A stretch of DNA of 64,000 nucleotides from Pontixanthobacter aquaemixtae (GTDB lineage: Bacteria > Pseudomonadota > Alphaproteobacteria > Sphingomonadales > Sphingomonadaceae), in NCBI RefSeq assembly GCF_009827395.1, contig NZ_WTYX01000001.1, forward strand, positions 1,741,722 to 1,805,721, written 5' to 3'. Made by a program: the position numbers and the translations under genes. Positions 27,091 to 35,959 of the stretch are shown here, piece after piece. Each line of letters begins with the position of its first letter. Position 1 is the first letter of the stretch. Under the pieces are notes generated by a model. That model was given only the letters and a program-made list of their open reading frames with translations. It had not been told where the DNA came from and searched no databases.

Positions 27091-30000
27091 TGTCCAAGAT
27101 TAATCCTGACCTCCAGCTCACACTTCGTTCACTCCTCAACGAAGATTTGAGCGACGAGGCGCGAGAGGCCCTGGGTGTTGGCGTCAATGAAGATGGCACC
27201 GACCAGATATTGGTGATGGTGCAATTTTCAGGCGAATCCGCCCCGCTTGTTGAGGCTGGTCTCACCATTATTACCCGTAATGATGATCTGGTTACCGGAT
27301 CGATCGCGCCTGAGAACGTCGAGGCGCTCGCTGCAATTGAGTCAGTGCAAAGGATTGAAGGCGATTCACCACTTGAGCCAGAAGTTCAGCTATCCGTTGC
27401 GGACGTGCGGGCCGACCAGGTGAATTCTGGAGCCGGGATAGGTACTCCGCCTACCAACTATACTGGCAACGGCGTCATTGTCGGCATTATCGATTCAGGC
27501 ACCGACTACCAACACAGCGCATTCAGAAATGGAAACGATTCCCGAATCTTGAACATCTGGGATCAAGGGCTCACTCCGCAAGGAGCCGAAACACCACCCA
27601 ATGGGTACGGCGGTGCGGGGGTCGTCTACGACCGTACAGAAATCAATGCCGCGTTGGCGTCTGCCAATCCTCTATCCAGAGTACGCCATGTCGGTGGCGA
27701 TCATGGAACGCATGTTGCCTCAATCGCGGCCGGCAATTCAGCGACCCACCCTGGTATCGCAACGGGCGCTGATCTCATTGTCGTCCGATCCAGTCCTACC
27801 TCAATCCACGCTCTGCATGCCCTTAGCTTTATCTATGACACCGCATCATCGTTAAATCGCCCATGCGTGGTCAATCAAAGCCAAGGTCATCATCGGGGGG
27901 CCGCACATGATGGCACCTCTCTTTACGAACGCCATATCAACAAACTTCTTGGTCGACCCGGCCGCGCATACGTGAAGTCGGCAGGCAATGATGGTGATAA
28001 CGATGTGCACCATTCAGATGTCGTGCCCGCGAATGGAAGTGTGACATTTCAGGTGCAGGTCAGGCCCAATCAAGGCAAGACCGATCTGGATATTTGGTAT
28101 CCCACAGGAACCAATCTCAGCGTGAAGATCACCGATCCTGCGGGCACGGATCATGGCCCCCATGTGCAACCGCCGGATGGGGGTGAATTACCGCTTCCTG
28201 TTCCAACAATAACTGCAGGCGGTACATCCGTGGAGTTTGCATTCGAAACAGACTTCACTCCCAATCATCACAACCAGATTGTGATCCGAAAAACCAATGT
28301 TTTCCCCGGGCAAATCGATGGGGGCAATTGGACAATTACGCTGACCAATCCGACCGGCAGTCCTGTTGAAATCGATGCGTATCTTCATCCGAACCGAGGG
28401 GGTTACGGATTTGTTCGGGCACCCGCTCCGGTCGGGGAATCAGCGAGTGACCGGGCCGCCAGGCTCGCTCGCAACGCCGCCCAAAGCATATCGATACCTG
28501 GCACTGCGCACGAAGCAATCGCTGTGGGTAGTTATGTTACCAGGATCAGCTCGCTCAACACGCCAGTTGGCGAAATATCGAGCTTTTCAAGCCGCGGGAA
28601 AACCCGCGATGGACGTATCAAGCCCGACCTGTGCGCACCCGGCGAAATCATCGAAGCAGCCCAAGCAGGCACGGCCGCTGGTCATGTGTTTATGGGAGGA
28701 ACTTCGATGGCGGCCCCGCACGTTACCGGTGCAATCGCGCTGTTGCTGGAGAAACAACCTACCCTTACGCAGGAGCAAATACGCAAGGGACTGCAGACCA
28801 CCTGCAGAACCGATGCGCGAACAGGAACAGGTAGCCAAGTCCCCAACAATACATGGGGCTACGGCAAACTCGATGCGCGCGCATTGTTGGAATATGAATT
28901 CCCTGCATCCGAAACGCGCAATTGGGTACGCATCCGGTCCAGCCTTTACAATTGGACCGAGGGGGACACCCCTCCCAGTTTCGAAATCATGTCCAATGAA
29001 AACGGCCGCGCTGTTGTCGAGCTCGCATGGGGTTCAACCGATATTCCCCAACGCCCTGCGCGAACCCCTGCAGAGCCGATACGCTACTACACCACAGCCG
29101 AGCATCTGACGGCGAACATTAACAAGGCTGATGGTTCGACCATGGCTCTCGACATTCCCGAACAGCAGATCGTGCTGACCGGTAACAAGGCCACATGGAC
29201 CATGCCGCAAGATCTGTGGGACGCCTATCGGGAGGAATTAAACAAGGCGCGCCAAACCCCGCCGCAAAGCCAGATGGGGCAAATGCTCTATTATCGGGTC
29301 CGATTTGAACCGACCGGGGCAGCATCGGCAATAATCTGGCCGGACGATTCATCCTTCAACGCATCACCGTTCAACAACCGGATGAATATCATCGCGCTGA
29401 ACGTTGATCCGATTACCCAGGTGGTCCCCGATCGGGCGGCAATGTTGGCCATGCCGCGACACGCCAGCGAGCTCGAATGGCTATGGCAGAACTTGCCGGA
29501 GGACAATCCCGACCGGATTTCCCTTGCGAATATCTTCAGCCACCGCTTCTTCACCAACCAGATGGAAGTTGAGCTTCGCGGAAAGCTGCTGACCCTGTGG
29601 GTTCAGGCGGGGCCCGCACGCTTGTGGCTTTACACCATGCTGGATCGCCAATTCCGGACCGATGCCGGATTGGAAATGACCGTTCTGAAACAACCATGCA
29701 TCCGCGAAAATATCATGCTGATCGATCATTTGCTCGAGCTACCGAACATCGTCCCCCACCCTGACATTGCCGGGGTTCGCGTGTCTGAACAATTGCTCGA
29801 CGATGTGCTGACCGAAATTCGCGATCCCAATGGCCAGATGAATCAGGGACTGGCCGGCACCTGCGCCCCAACAGGGATCCAGACGCTGCTGATCAATGAA
29901 AACGCGGCAGAATATGTGCGGCTGATGCGCGGTCTGTTGTCGGTCGGCAAGCAAGCTACTCTCGCGAATGGAGATGTGATTGAGCCACCGCCGGGAATTT

Positions 30001-30569
30001 ACCGCGTGGCGCTATATGCAGGAGCCCAATCAATCGGCTTCTACGCGCGCACGAATTCTGAGCTCGGTTTCCAGGCCACCATGCTCAAATATGCGAAAGG
30101 ATCCGGTTTCCCTCAATATGATCCTTCCGCGCCGCCGAATGATCCCAACGGAATAAACACGGTATTCCAAACGACGATTGCCGGCGGCCTGACTTTTGAG
30201 GAGATCGAGACCCTGCTGGAAGGGCTGTTCAACAAACCATTCACCCGCACTCATTCGTCGCAGCCCACCGCCGCATTGCGCAACCAGTTGGTGACCGCAA
30301 TGGGCAGCACGAGCGAGCCTCTGCTGACTGTCCTGAAATGGGGTCCATCGACCTCGCCGGGCCTGCATGCGGTGCTGTCATTGCGCCACGAAAGCGGGCG
30401 GCTGATGTTCAAGAACCCGCAATATACGGGCGAGACGGCCCCAGCTGATTGGCAACCCAATTCAAGCCAGGAAAACCCGCCCAGGTTGCTCGATGATCCC
30501 ACACAAGCCCTTGAATCGATGGGCGATGACGACCTGTCCGGTTGGGTTCGCGCCTATTACTCCGCTTGA
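27090..30569 (+). CDS. Two-domain peptidase: subtilisin (S8) with C-terminal papain-like cysteine-peptidase domain
   Basis: A 1159-residue protein. Residues 35-95 look like a subtilisin propeptide. The S8 domain has Asp135 (VGIIDSGTD), His205 (GGDHGTHVAS), oxyanion Asn300 (SAGN) and Ser539 (GGTSMAAPH). A beta-rich insert (about 310-440) separates the oxyanion and serine segments, as in CspB-like or PPC-containing subtilases. After a middle region (about 610-890) of unknown fold, the C-terminal domain has MNQGLAGTCAPTGIQTLL (Cys925 with upstream Gln919), GLHAVLSL (His1093) and FKNPQY (Asn1109). This is the order and spacing of a papain-like Cys/His/Asn triad. There is no signal peptide. It sits in the paralogue operon and may process those proteins. 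The S8 call is firm; the cysteine-peptidase call is inference from motifs. Confidence 0.85.
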   Translation: MSKINPDLQLTLRSLLNEDLSDEAREALGVGVNEDGTDQILVMVQFSGESAPLVEAGLTIITRNDDLVTGSIAPENVEALAAIESVQRIEGDSPLEPEVQLSVADVRADQVNSGAGIGTPPTNYTGNGVIVGIIDSGTDYQHSAFRNGNDSRILNIWDQGLTPQGAETPPNGYGGAGVVYDRTEINAALASANPLSRVRHVGGDHGTHVASIAAGNSATHPGIATGADLIVVRSSPTSIHALHALSFIYDTASSLNRPCVVNQSQGHHRGAAHDGTSLYERHINKLLGRPGRAYVKSAGNDGDNDVHHSDVVPANGSVTFQVQVRPNQGKTDLDIWYPTGTNLSVKITDPAGTDHGPHVQPPDGGELPLPVPTITAGGTSVEFAFETDFTPNHHNQIVIRKTNVFPGQIDGGNWTITLTNPTGSPVEIDAYLHPNRGGYGFVRAPAPVGESASDRAARLARNAAQSISIPGTAHEAIAVGSYVTRISSLNTPVGEISSFSSRGKTRDGRIKPDLCAPGEIIEAAQAGTAAGHVFMGGTSMAAPHVTGAIALLLEKQPTLTQEQIRKGLQTTCRTDARTGTGSQVPNNTWGYGKLDARALLEYEFPASETRNWVRIRSSLYNWTEGDTPPSFEIMSNENGRAVVELAWGSTDIPQRPARTPAEPIRYYTTAEHLTANINKADGSTMALDIPEQQIVLTGNKATWTMPQDLWDAYREELNKARQTPPQSQMGQMLYYRVRFEPTGAASAIIWPDDSSFNASPFNNRMNIIALNVDPITQVVPDRAAMLAMPRHASELEWLWQNLPEDNPDRISLANIFSHRFFTNQMEVELRGKLLTLWVQAGPARLWLYTMLDRQFRTDAGLEMTVLKQPCIRENIMLIDHLLELPNIVPHPDIAGVRVSEQLLDDVLTEIRDPNGQMNQGLAGTCAPTGIQTLLINENAAEYVRLMRGLLSVGKQATLANGDVIEPPPGIYRVALYAGAQSIGFYARTNSELGFQATMLKYAKGSGFPQYDPSAPPNDPNGINTVFQTTIAGGLTFEEIETLLEGLFNKPFTRTHSSQPTAALRNQLVTAMGSTSEPLLTVLKWGPSTSPGLHAVLSLRHESGRLMFKNPQYTGETAPADWQPNSSQENPPRLLDDPTQALESMGDDDLSGWVRAYYSA

Positions 30570-30597
30570 TCGCGGCTAGATTGCAGGAGAAATTCCA

Positions 30598-33066
30598 ATG
30601 CTCGCACTTTATGACAAAACTCAGGCCATTCCCGGCGTAATCGTATATCGTGATCATCAAGACCCCGGGCAATTCTACTTCATTTCCGAACGCCCGCGCA
30701 TCGCACGCAACAATGGTGTGCCCGCGTTAAGCTTTGTGAAGTTTCGCCGCGACATCACCGACAATGTCGATTTCGAGGAAGGCGATTCACTTGGCGGCGG
30801 CATTCTCAACTTCACCGTCGATCTTGCCGTGACAGAACGCGAGCAGGACCAGATCAAACGGGAAATCAAGCGCGCGTTCGAGAATGTGCCAGAAAACATC
30901 AAACTGGCCCCGGTTTCGGTGCGCGATGGATCGGTACGCCTTTCGGTAATGCGCGACGCCGCCGACGATCCGGAGGCATCACCCGATGCTCCGCGCGGAT
31001 TGCGGCTGTTCGAGGAAGTGCATGGTTCAACAAAACCCTCGCTGATCGGTGACCAACGGGCGACTTTTACCGTGATGCTCAACCGCGAGATGGCAACGGC
31101 GATGGAGCAGACTCTGCGCGGCGGAGTGAGCATGTTCGGCGTGAATTACCAGCTGTTCTTCCTCGGAATGACACCGGCGATGAGCGTGAAGGTCGAAGCT
31201 GACTACAAGCGGGTCTATACCTCGCTCGAGACTGAACTCGGTGTCCAGGGCCAGATACAGGCTGTCAGCATTGCTGCGGATATCGAGGCAGCATATCAGA
31301 AGCTGCGTGAAGACGGTGTGATCAAGGTGGAAATTACCGAATTCACCGACGATGCCGACCTGAAGGCCAAAGGCCACGCCGCATGGGACTGGTTCAAGGG
31401 CCAGCTGACTGCCGACTTTTTCCAGAGCACGATGCCCGTGCCAGCAATCATGCAGCCCGATTCAGGCGGGGGAATTCTTGGCAGGTTGCAAGATATGTTC
31501 GGTGCAATCCCGCGCGCTCCCGCGACAGGGTCGCTATCACCCGGGCGCGGCGCAGCTGCCACCACTCCGCCCAATACAGCCCCAGCTGCAACCGGGCCGT
31601 CTGACCAGGTTACACCCACAACCGAAACCAATCGCCGCGAAGCCGCAGCGCGTGGTGGCGGGGGCGGCTCTGGTGCGGGAAATCTCGCATCCGAACTTTC
31701 ACCCTTCCGCGTCGGGTTTTCGCTCAAGATCATGCATCAGGACGAGCTGCGCACACGCCGCTTCGATTACAATTTGCAAAGCGCGATCCAGGCGGAGGCG
31801 AATCCTAACGGTATGTTCTCCGGCCTCGTTGACGGATTCAATATGGACGATCTCATTTTCGAGGTTGATATGGACGATCCGTTCTTCGATCGCCTGCGGA
31901 CCACTGTCACGATGGGGCAGGATCTGGCCGCAATTGGGGTCTCTTCGGTCGCGGTGAATATGGAATATCCCGGCGAACGAGAAGCCGGCGAAAATGCCGA
32001 GCATATCGACGGATTTGAATTCCGCCCCGGCGACAGCGAGAACAAGCTGTTCACCACATTCCTCGATGACGATGGAACGCGTGAATATCGCTACCGTATG
32101 ACAATCACATTCGATCCGACAACCGAATGGCGCGGGAAAGACAGCCAGGTGGTCACTCCTTGGTTGGTCTCTGCCGAAACGCAATTGACGCTTGCACCAA
32201 TCGATGCGGTTGAACGGCTCGACGTCGAGATTGCGCTAAGCAACCAGCACTCCGAAAGCGTCACCCAAGTTGAAGTCGAGGTGCGCTACGAGAATCCCGC
32301 AACCGGCTTCAAGGACAACCGTACATTCGTTCTTGAACCGGGCGGGGAAAGCCACAACTGGCGGCTCCGCCTGGCTGACAATGCGCCGCGCGGATATGAA
32401 TATCGCGTTCGCTATTTCTTCGCGCAAGGCAACACGATGATCGAAACGCCTTGGGAAGAACGCGATCAGCCTTCGATCATCGTGAATGTTCCCTTCCGCA
32501 GCAAGCATCGGGTGATGGTCAATCCTCTCCTGCTCGATTCCGCAAACCTGCTGCAGGCCATCGTCGATATCGAATACAGAGAGCCGGACACCGGATACAC
32601 GGTTGCGATGCGCCAGGAATTTATGGGCGGCGATGTGTTGGTCCCGCAGAGTTTCGAAATTCCGACGCTGGCGGAAGACCCGCCGCCAATCGTCTATTCG
32701 ACGACCATCCTCAAGCTCGACGGACAAGTGATCACCGAACGCGATCAGGAAACCGAAAGCGGGATCATACTCCTCAGCGAAGGGACCGGGGTTGTTCAGC
32801 GTGTCGAAGTGCGCTTGCCGCAGGACTCGCTGGGGTCGTTCCAAGCACTCAAGGTGGATTTGACAGGTCGCGGTGATGTGCCAGACACAACCTCTGTCAT
32901 ATTCACCCCGAGCCAGACTCAGAAACAGCTTGCAGCGTTGGTCCAGCCATCTGGCCGGTTCAAAACCTATGATTTCAAGGTGACGGGATACGACCAGTTG
33001 GGTGTTGCGTCAGAGCTGGCAGCGGGCAGCAGCACCGACCGGGTGATGATCGTTCCGATGCAATAG
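30598..33066 (+). CDS. Modular paralogue family protein (four modules, long low-complexity linker)
   Basis: An 822-residue family member and the last gene of the operon. The N-terminal region has IPGVIVYRDHQDPGQFYFIS, GGGILNFTVDLAVTE, DQRATFTVMLNREMATAMEQ and YQLFFLGMTPAMSVKVEADY. A linker at about 290-363, rich in Pro, Thr, Ala and Gly and ending in a poly-Gly tract, divides it from a second section (about 365-430). Four modules follow at about 435-538, 539-632, 633-729 and 730-820. It has no signal peptide. The ribosome binding site is CAGGAGAAATTCC, 28 bases after the peptidase gene. The flexible linker could be a cleavage site for the neighbouring proteases, though nothing in the sequence proves that. 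Confidence 0.75.
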   Translation: MLALYDKTQAIPGVIVYRDHQDPGQFYFISERPRIARNNGVPALSFVKFRRDITDNVDFEEGDSLGGGILNFTVDLAVTEREQDQIKREIKRAFENVPENIKLAPVSVRDGSVRLSVMRDAADDPEASPDAPRGLRLFEEVHGSTKPSLIGDQRATFTVMLNREMATAMEQTLRGGVSMFGVNYQLFFLGMTPAMSVKVEADYKRVYTSLETELGVQGQIQAVSIAADIEAAYQKLREDGVIKVEITEFTDDADLKAKGHAAWDWFKGQLTADFFQSTMPVPAIMQPDSGGGILGRLQDMFGAIPRAPATGSLSPGRGAAATTPPNTAPAATGPSDQVTPTTETNRREAAARGGGGGSGAGNLASELSPFRVGFSLKIMHQDELRTRRFDYNLQSAIQAEANPNGMFSGLVDGFNMDDLIFEVDMDDPFFDRLRTTVTMGQDLAAIGVSSVAVNMEYPGEREAGENAEHIDGFEFRPGDSENKLFTTFLDDDGTREYRYRMTITFDPTTEWRGKDSQVVTPWLVSAETQLTLAPIDAVERLDVEIALSNQHSESVTQVEVEVRYENPATGFKDNRTFVLEPGGESHNWRLRLADNAPRGYEYRVRYFFAQGNTMIETPWEERDQPSIIVNVPFRSKHRVMVNPLLLDSANLLQAIVDIEYREPDTGYTVAMRQEFMGGDVLVPQSFEIPTLAEDPPPIVYSTTILKLDGQVITERDQETESGIILLSEGTGVVQRVEVRLPQDSLGSFQALKVDLTGRGDVPDTTSVIFTPSQTQKQLAALVQPSGRFKTYDFKVTGYDQLGVASELAAGSSTDRVMIVPMQ

Positions 33067-33077
33067 CCATGACCAAA

Positions 33078-33106
33078 GCGGGCCGGTTGCTTTTATCCGG
33101 CCCCGC
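33078..33106. terminator. Possible hairpin at the end of the paralogue operon
   Basis: A GC-rich inverted repeat, GCGGGCCGG at 33078-33086 and CCGGCCCCGC at 33097-33106 with one bulge, about 11 bases after the last operon stop and between convergent genes. There is no clear T-run after it, so a rho-independent terminator is possible but not certain. Confidence 0.4.
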
Positions 33107-33171
33107 ACCACTCGCTTGCGCTGCGTGGGACCAGCTGTCTCCAACGTCAAATTGCCTCGGCGGCAGTCGGT

Positions 33172-33543
33172 TCACAGCACGCGCGTGACTGTCTTTAGAA
33201 CGCCGCTGATCAGCTTTGCGCCTTGCTCGACCTTGTCGAGAATGTTCGCAATGTCTTCCATCTGGTCGAGCAGATCATTGGCCCGATCCGCAGCATCGGT
33301 GAGCTGCGCGATGATGTCATCGGTGACATCCTGACTGAGCAGCAACGCGCCCAATTCCAGCTCCAGATCTTCCATATCGCGCCGCGCGACGGCCAGACCT
33401 GCTTCAAGCATGGCGGCTCTAACCTCGTCGCCCTCGATCATTCGGGCTCTGGTAATCTGGCGGCGAACTTTGGTTACATACTGCGTGAACAGATCTTGCG
33501 CTTTTTGTTGGGCCTTGAGCGCCCGCTCAGCCTTGTCTGTCAT
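33172..33543 (-). CDS. Small helical coiled-coil protein of unknown function
   Basis: A 123-residue protein predicted to be almost entirely helical, with heptad-like stretches around residues 5-30 and 55-110 and an acidic middle (MEDLELELGALLL). It has no signal peptide or membrane segment. Its ATG overlaps the stop of the lipoprotein gene (ATGA at 33540-33543), so the two are translationally coupled. It converges with the large paralogue operon, 105 bases away. No family is recognised. A cytoplasmic or adaptor role beside the lipoprotein is only a guess. Confidence 0.68.
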   Translation of the reverse strand: MTDKAERALKAQQKAQDLFTQYVTKVRRQITRARMIEGDEVRAAMLEAGLAVARRDMEDLELELGALLLSQDVTDDIIAQLTDAADRANDLLDQMEDIANILDKVEQGAKLISGVLKTVTRVL

Positions 33544-34589
33544 CGCGCATTCTCCTGCTCCAGATCGCCTATCGCATCGACGAAAGCCTTGGTTTTGATC
33601 ACAAGATTGTCGATGCGCTCATTCGCCCGCGCCAATGCATCGATGCTTTGCGGCTGCCGAAACGCCTCGACCATCGCGACATGCGCCTCTGCGATGGCCA
33701 AATGAACGCGCCACGGGGCGTTGTTTTCCATCTGCGCCAGCTGATCATAGGCAAGCCGCAGATCGCGCGTGGCGGCAATTGCTTCCTCGCGCGATCCACC
33801 ATTTCTCAAGGCCACAATCGCGCGCTGTTGCGCCCCGTTTGCAGCATCAAGAGCATTGTAAGCGGCAAGGATTTCTTCGCTGGTTTGCGAGCGATACCAA
33901 CCCGCGATTGCTCGCGACGACAGTTGCACCGCAGGGTCGGATTGCTCGACCAGTTTCTGCAACAACCGGTAGCGCTTCGTTTCAAAATATTCGCGCAGCA
34001 GGGTGGAGCCTAGCCCGGCACCCGCATCGGCCAAATTGGCAGTCGGACGGGACAGTCCTTCGCCTTCCGGCCCCAGCCTTTTTGCATCATCTACCAAATT
34101 GAGCACAGCTGCAGCCGCACTATCGAAATTGCGCCCCAGTTCGGCAGGCGCGTTGCTTCGTGCCAGAGTATCCAACGCTTCCGCATAGGCACCAAGGCTG
34201 CTCGACAGACGCATCGCATTTTCACCAGTGATACCCGGAAGGCCGTCTTCCAGTTCAATAAAGGCTGGAACGATATCGCCGTTTTCGATTTTCAAAGTCC
34301 GATAGCCGCAATGCTCGGAGAAATCGGTCAGTCCCGGGTCTCCGATCGGAACAGACAAGCCTATCGGTGCAGCGCAATTTTCCAGCTCATAAAATGCCTG
34401 TTGATCGACCACTGCTTCGTCATATTCATTGGCCAGCAGCCCTTCGATATCATCGCGGGCGTAGCGCCTTTCGACTGTGTTGGCAGTGGCGCGGACAGCA
34501 GCGGAAAAATCGCCGATTGCGGGTTGGACGGGTGCGGTCTGGCATCCGGCCAGAGCCAAGCTCACGCATAATAGCAGGCGCTTGATCAT
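33540..34589 (-). CDS. Putative lipoprotein of unknown function
   Basis: A 349-residue protein with a clear lipoprotein signal, MIKRLLLCVSLALAGC, giving a lipidated cysteine at residue 16. The start at 34589 is supported by GGGAGGAAACCT just upstream; an earlier in-frame start would put 13 extra residues before the signal. The mature part is mostly helical and rich in Ala, Leu and Glu from about 120 to the end. Two cysteines near residues 71 and 95 (ENCAAP, EHCGYR) might form a disulfide in the periplasm. It is co-transcribed with the coiled-coil protein. No family is recognised; it could anchor or guide products of the facing operon. Confidence 0.75.
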   Translation of the reverse strand: MIKRLLLCVSLALAGCQTAPVQPAIGDFSAAVRATANTVERRYARDDIEGLLANEYDEAVVDQQAFYELENCAAPIGLSVPIGDPGLTDFSEHCGYRTLKIENGDIVPAFIELEDGLPGITGENAMRLSSSLGAYAEALDTLARSNAPAELGRNFDSAAAAVLNLVDDAKRLGPEGEGLSRPTANLADAGAGLGSTLLREYFETKRYRLLQKLVEQSDPAVQLSSRAIAGWYRSQTSEEILAAYNALDAANGAQQRAIVALRNGGSREEAIAATRDLRLAYDQLAQMENNAPWRVHLAIAEAHVAMVEAFRQPQSIDALARANERIDNLVIKTKAFVDAIGDLEQENAR

Positions 34590-34648
34590 AGGTTTCCTCC
34601 CTCGGAAACATTGCCCGAATACGGGCAAGTAACATCGAAAGAAATAAC

Positions 34649-34678
34649 GTTACGCAAAGTAAGAGTACTGCGCGTAAC
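34649..34678. promoter_or_regulatory. Inverted repeat upstream of the lipoprotein gene
   Basis: GTTACGC at 34649-34655 is mirrored by GCGTAAC at 34672-34678, with a 16-base spacer. It lies about 60 bases upstream of the lipoprotein start in a 218-base AT-rich intergenic stretch that is otherwise empty. It may be a regulator site; no regulator can be named. Confidence 0.3.
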
Positions 34679-34807
34679 AGAATCTCTCAATCTCCAGGAT
34701 TCAGCCTATATGCAAAATTGAACTATAACAACCTTGTTTGATACAGTGAAAATGTAGAATTACTCTTCAACCGTTCTCGCGATTTGCTCGCAGTTTTATT
34801 TTAACAA

Positions 34808-35959
34808 TCATCGCTCTTGCAAAGATTGCCCGGTTGATTTCAGGATGGGCTTGGCGATGTACTCCCACACAGTTTGCGATCCAGTCAGAATCTCCGCAGT
34901 CGCCGTCATCCCGGGTTGCAAGTCTATCGCTCCTTCATCCTCACGCGGTCGCATTGTCGCCGTATCGACTTCCAGATTGACCCGGTAATAGGTGTTCACC
35001 GATCCATCTTCGCGTTCTTCGGACAAAGTGTCGGGTCCGATAAACACTACTTTCCCGCTGCCCGATCCATAAACCGCATTGTCATAGGCATCGAAATTGA
35101 CGCGTGCTTTCTGATCGAGCTGGACAAAGGCAATGTCACGCGGGGACACGCGTGCGGTGACGATCAGCTTCTCTCCTGTCGGGACGATCTGAAGAACTTC
35201 GTCCCCGGGACGCAGCACGCCGCCAATTGTGGTGAGCCTGACATTCTTCACGATCCCGTCGGTCGGGGCGACCAGCTCCGCGCCGCGCAAACTGTCTTCG
35301 CGCTGCGTGAGAACTTGCTCCGCGGCAACGAGCTGTTCTTCGGTCTCGGCAAATTCGGTCTGTAAGTCGCGCACATATTGCGAGCGAATGTTGGAAATAC
35401 GCCCGCGCGTCTCGACAATCGTGCGCTCCATCCGGATGATTTCGGATCGGGCGACATCGCCGGTTTCAAGCAGAGGTTTGTTGAGATTGAGCTCTTGCTG
35501 TTGCAATTCCGCGATCTCCTGCAGACTTTGTATTTCTGCTGCGAGCGCGGATTGGCGGCGGCGGAACAGCTGCCTCTGATTGGACGTAAACTCCGGATAG
35601 TCAGAAAGGCCAGCCGGGAAAGTAAGCGGTTTACTGAACAATTCCGCGTCGATCCGCGCCATCCGGCTGCGCAAAGCAGCTACTCTTGCACGGGCTTCGC
35701 GGACCGATGCCGCAAGTTGAACCGTATCCAGTTCGACCAAGAGCTGACCGGCCTTTACCCGGTCGCCTTCGCGCACCGCAATTCTGCTGATCGATCCGCC
35801 TTCTTCGCTTTGGACAACTTGAACCCGGGCAAAAGGTATGACCGTTCCCGGCGCACGCGTAACTTGATCCAGCTCAGCCCAATTGGCCCAGGCGATAAAG
35901 CCGACCAACGTCACGCTGATTGCAATGATAATCCAGTGGGCAGTGCGCAGCATCTTCAT
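34808..35959 (-). CDS. Type I secretion periplasmic adaptor (HlyD family)
   Basis: A 383-residue membrane-fusion protein linking the inner-membrane ABC transporter to the TolC-type outer-membrane channel. It has one N-terminal transmembrane helix (about 8-27) and a lipoyl-like half (GTVIPFARVQVVQSEEGGSI). A long helical hairpin (about 75-225) has coiled-coil character. It is followed by the second lipoyl half (LRGAELVAPTDGIVKNVRL) and the beta-barrel region. Its ATG overlaps the stop of the ATPase gene (ATGA at 35956-35959). It is the last gene of the TolC-ABC-HlyD operon on this strand, and the nearby RTX proteins are its likely cargo. Confidence 0.93.
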   Translation of the reverse strand: MKMLRTAHWIIIAISVTLVGFIAWANWAELDQVTRAPGTVIPFARVQVVQSEEGGSISRIAVREGDRVKAGQLLVELDTVQLAASVREARARVAALRSRMARIDAELFSKPLTFPAGLSDYPEFTSNQRQLFRRRQSALAAEIQSLQEIAELQQQELNLNKPLLETGDVARSEIIRMERTIVETRGRISNIRSQYVRDLQTEFAETEEQLVAAEQVLTQREDSLRGAELVAPTDGIVKNVRLTTIGGVLRPGDEVLQIVPTGEKLIVTARVSPRDIAFVQLDQKARVNFDAYDNAVYGSGSGKVVFIGPDTLSEEREDGSVNTYYRVNLEVDTATMRPREDEGAIDLQPGMTATAEILTGSQTVWEYIAKPILKSTGQSLQER

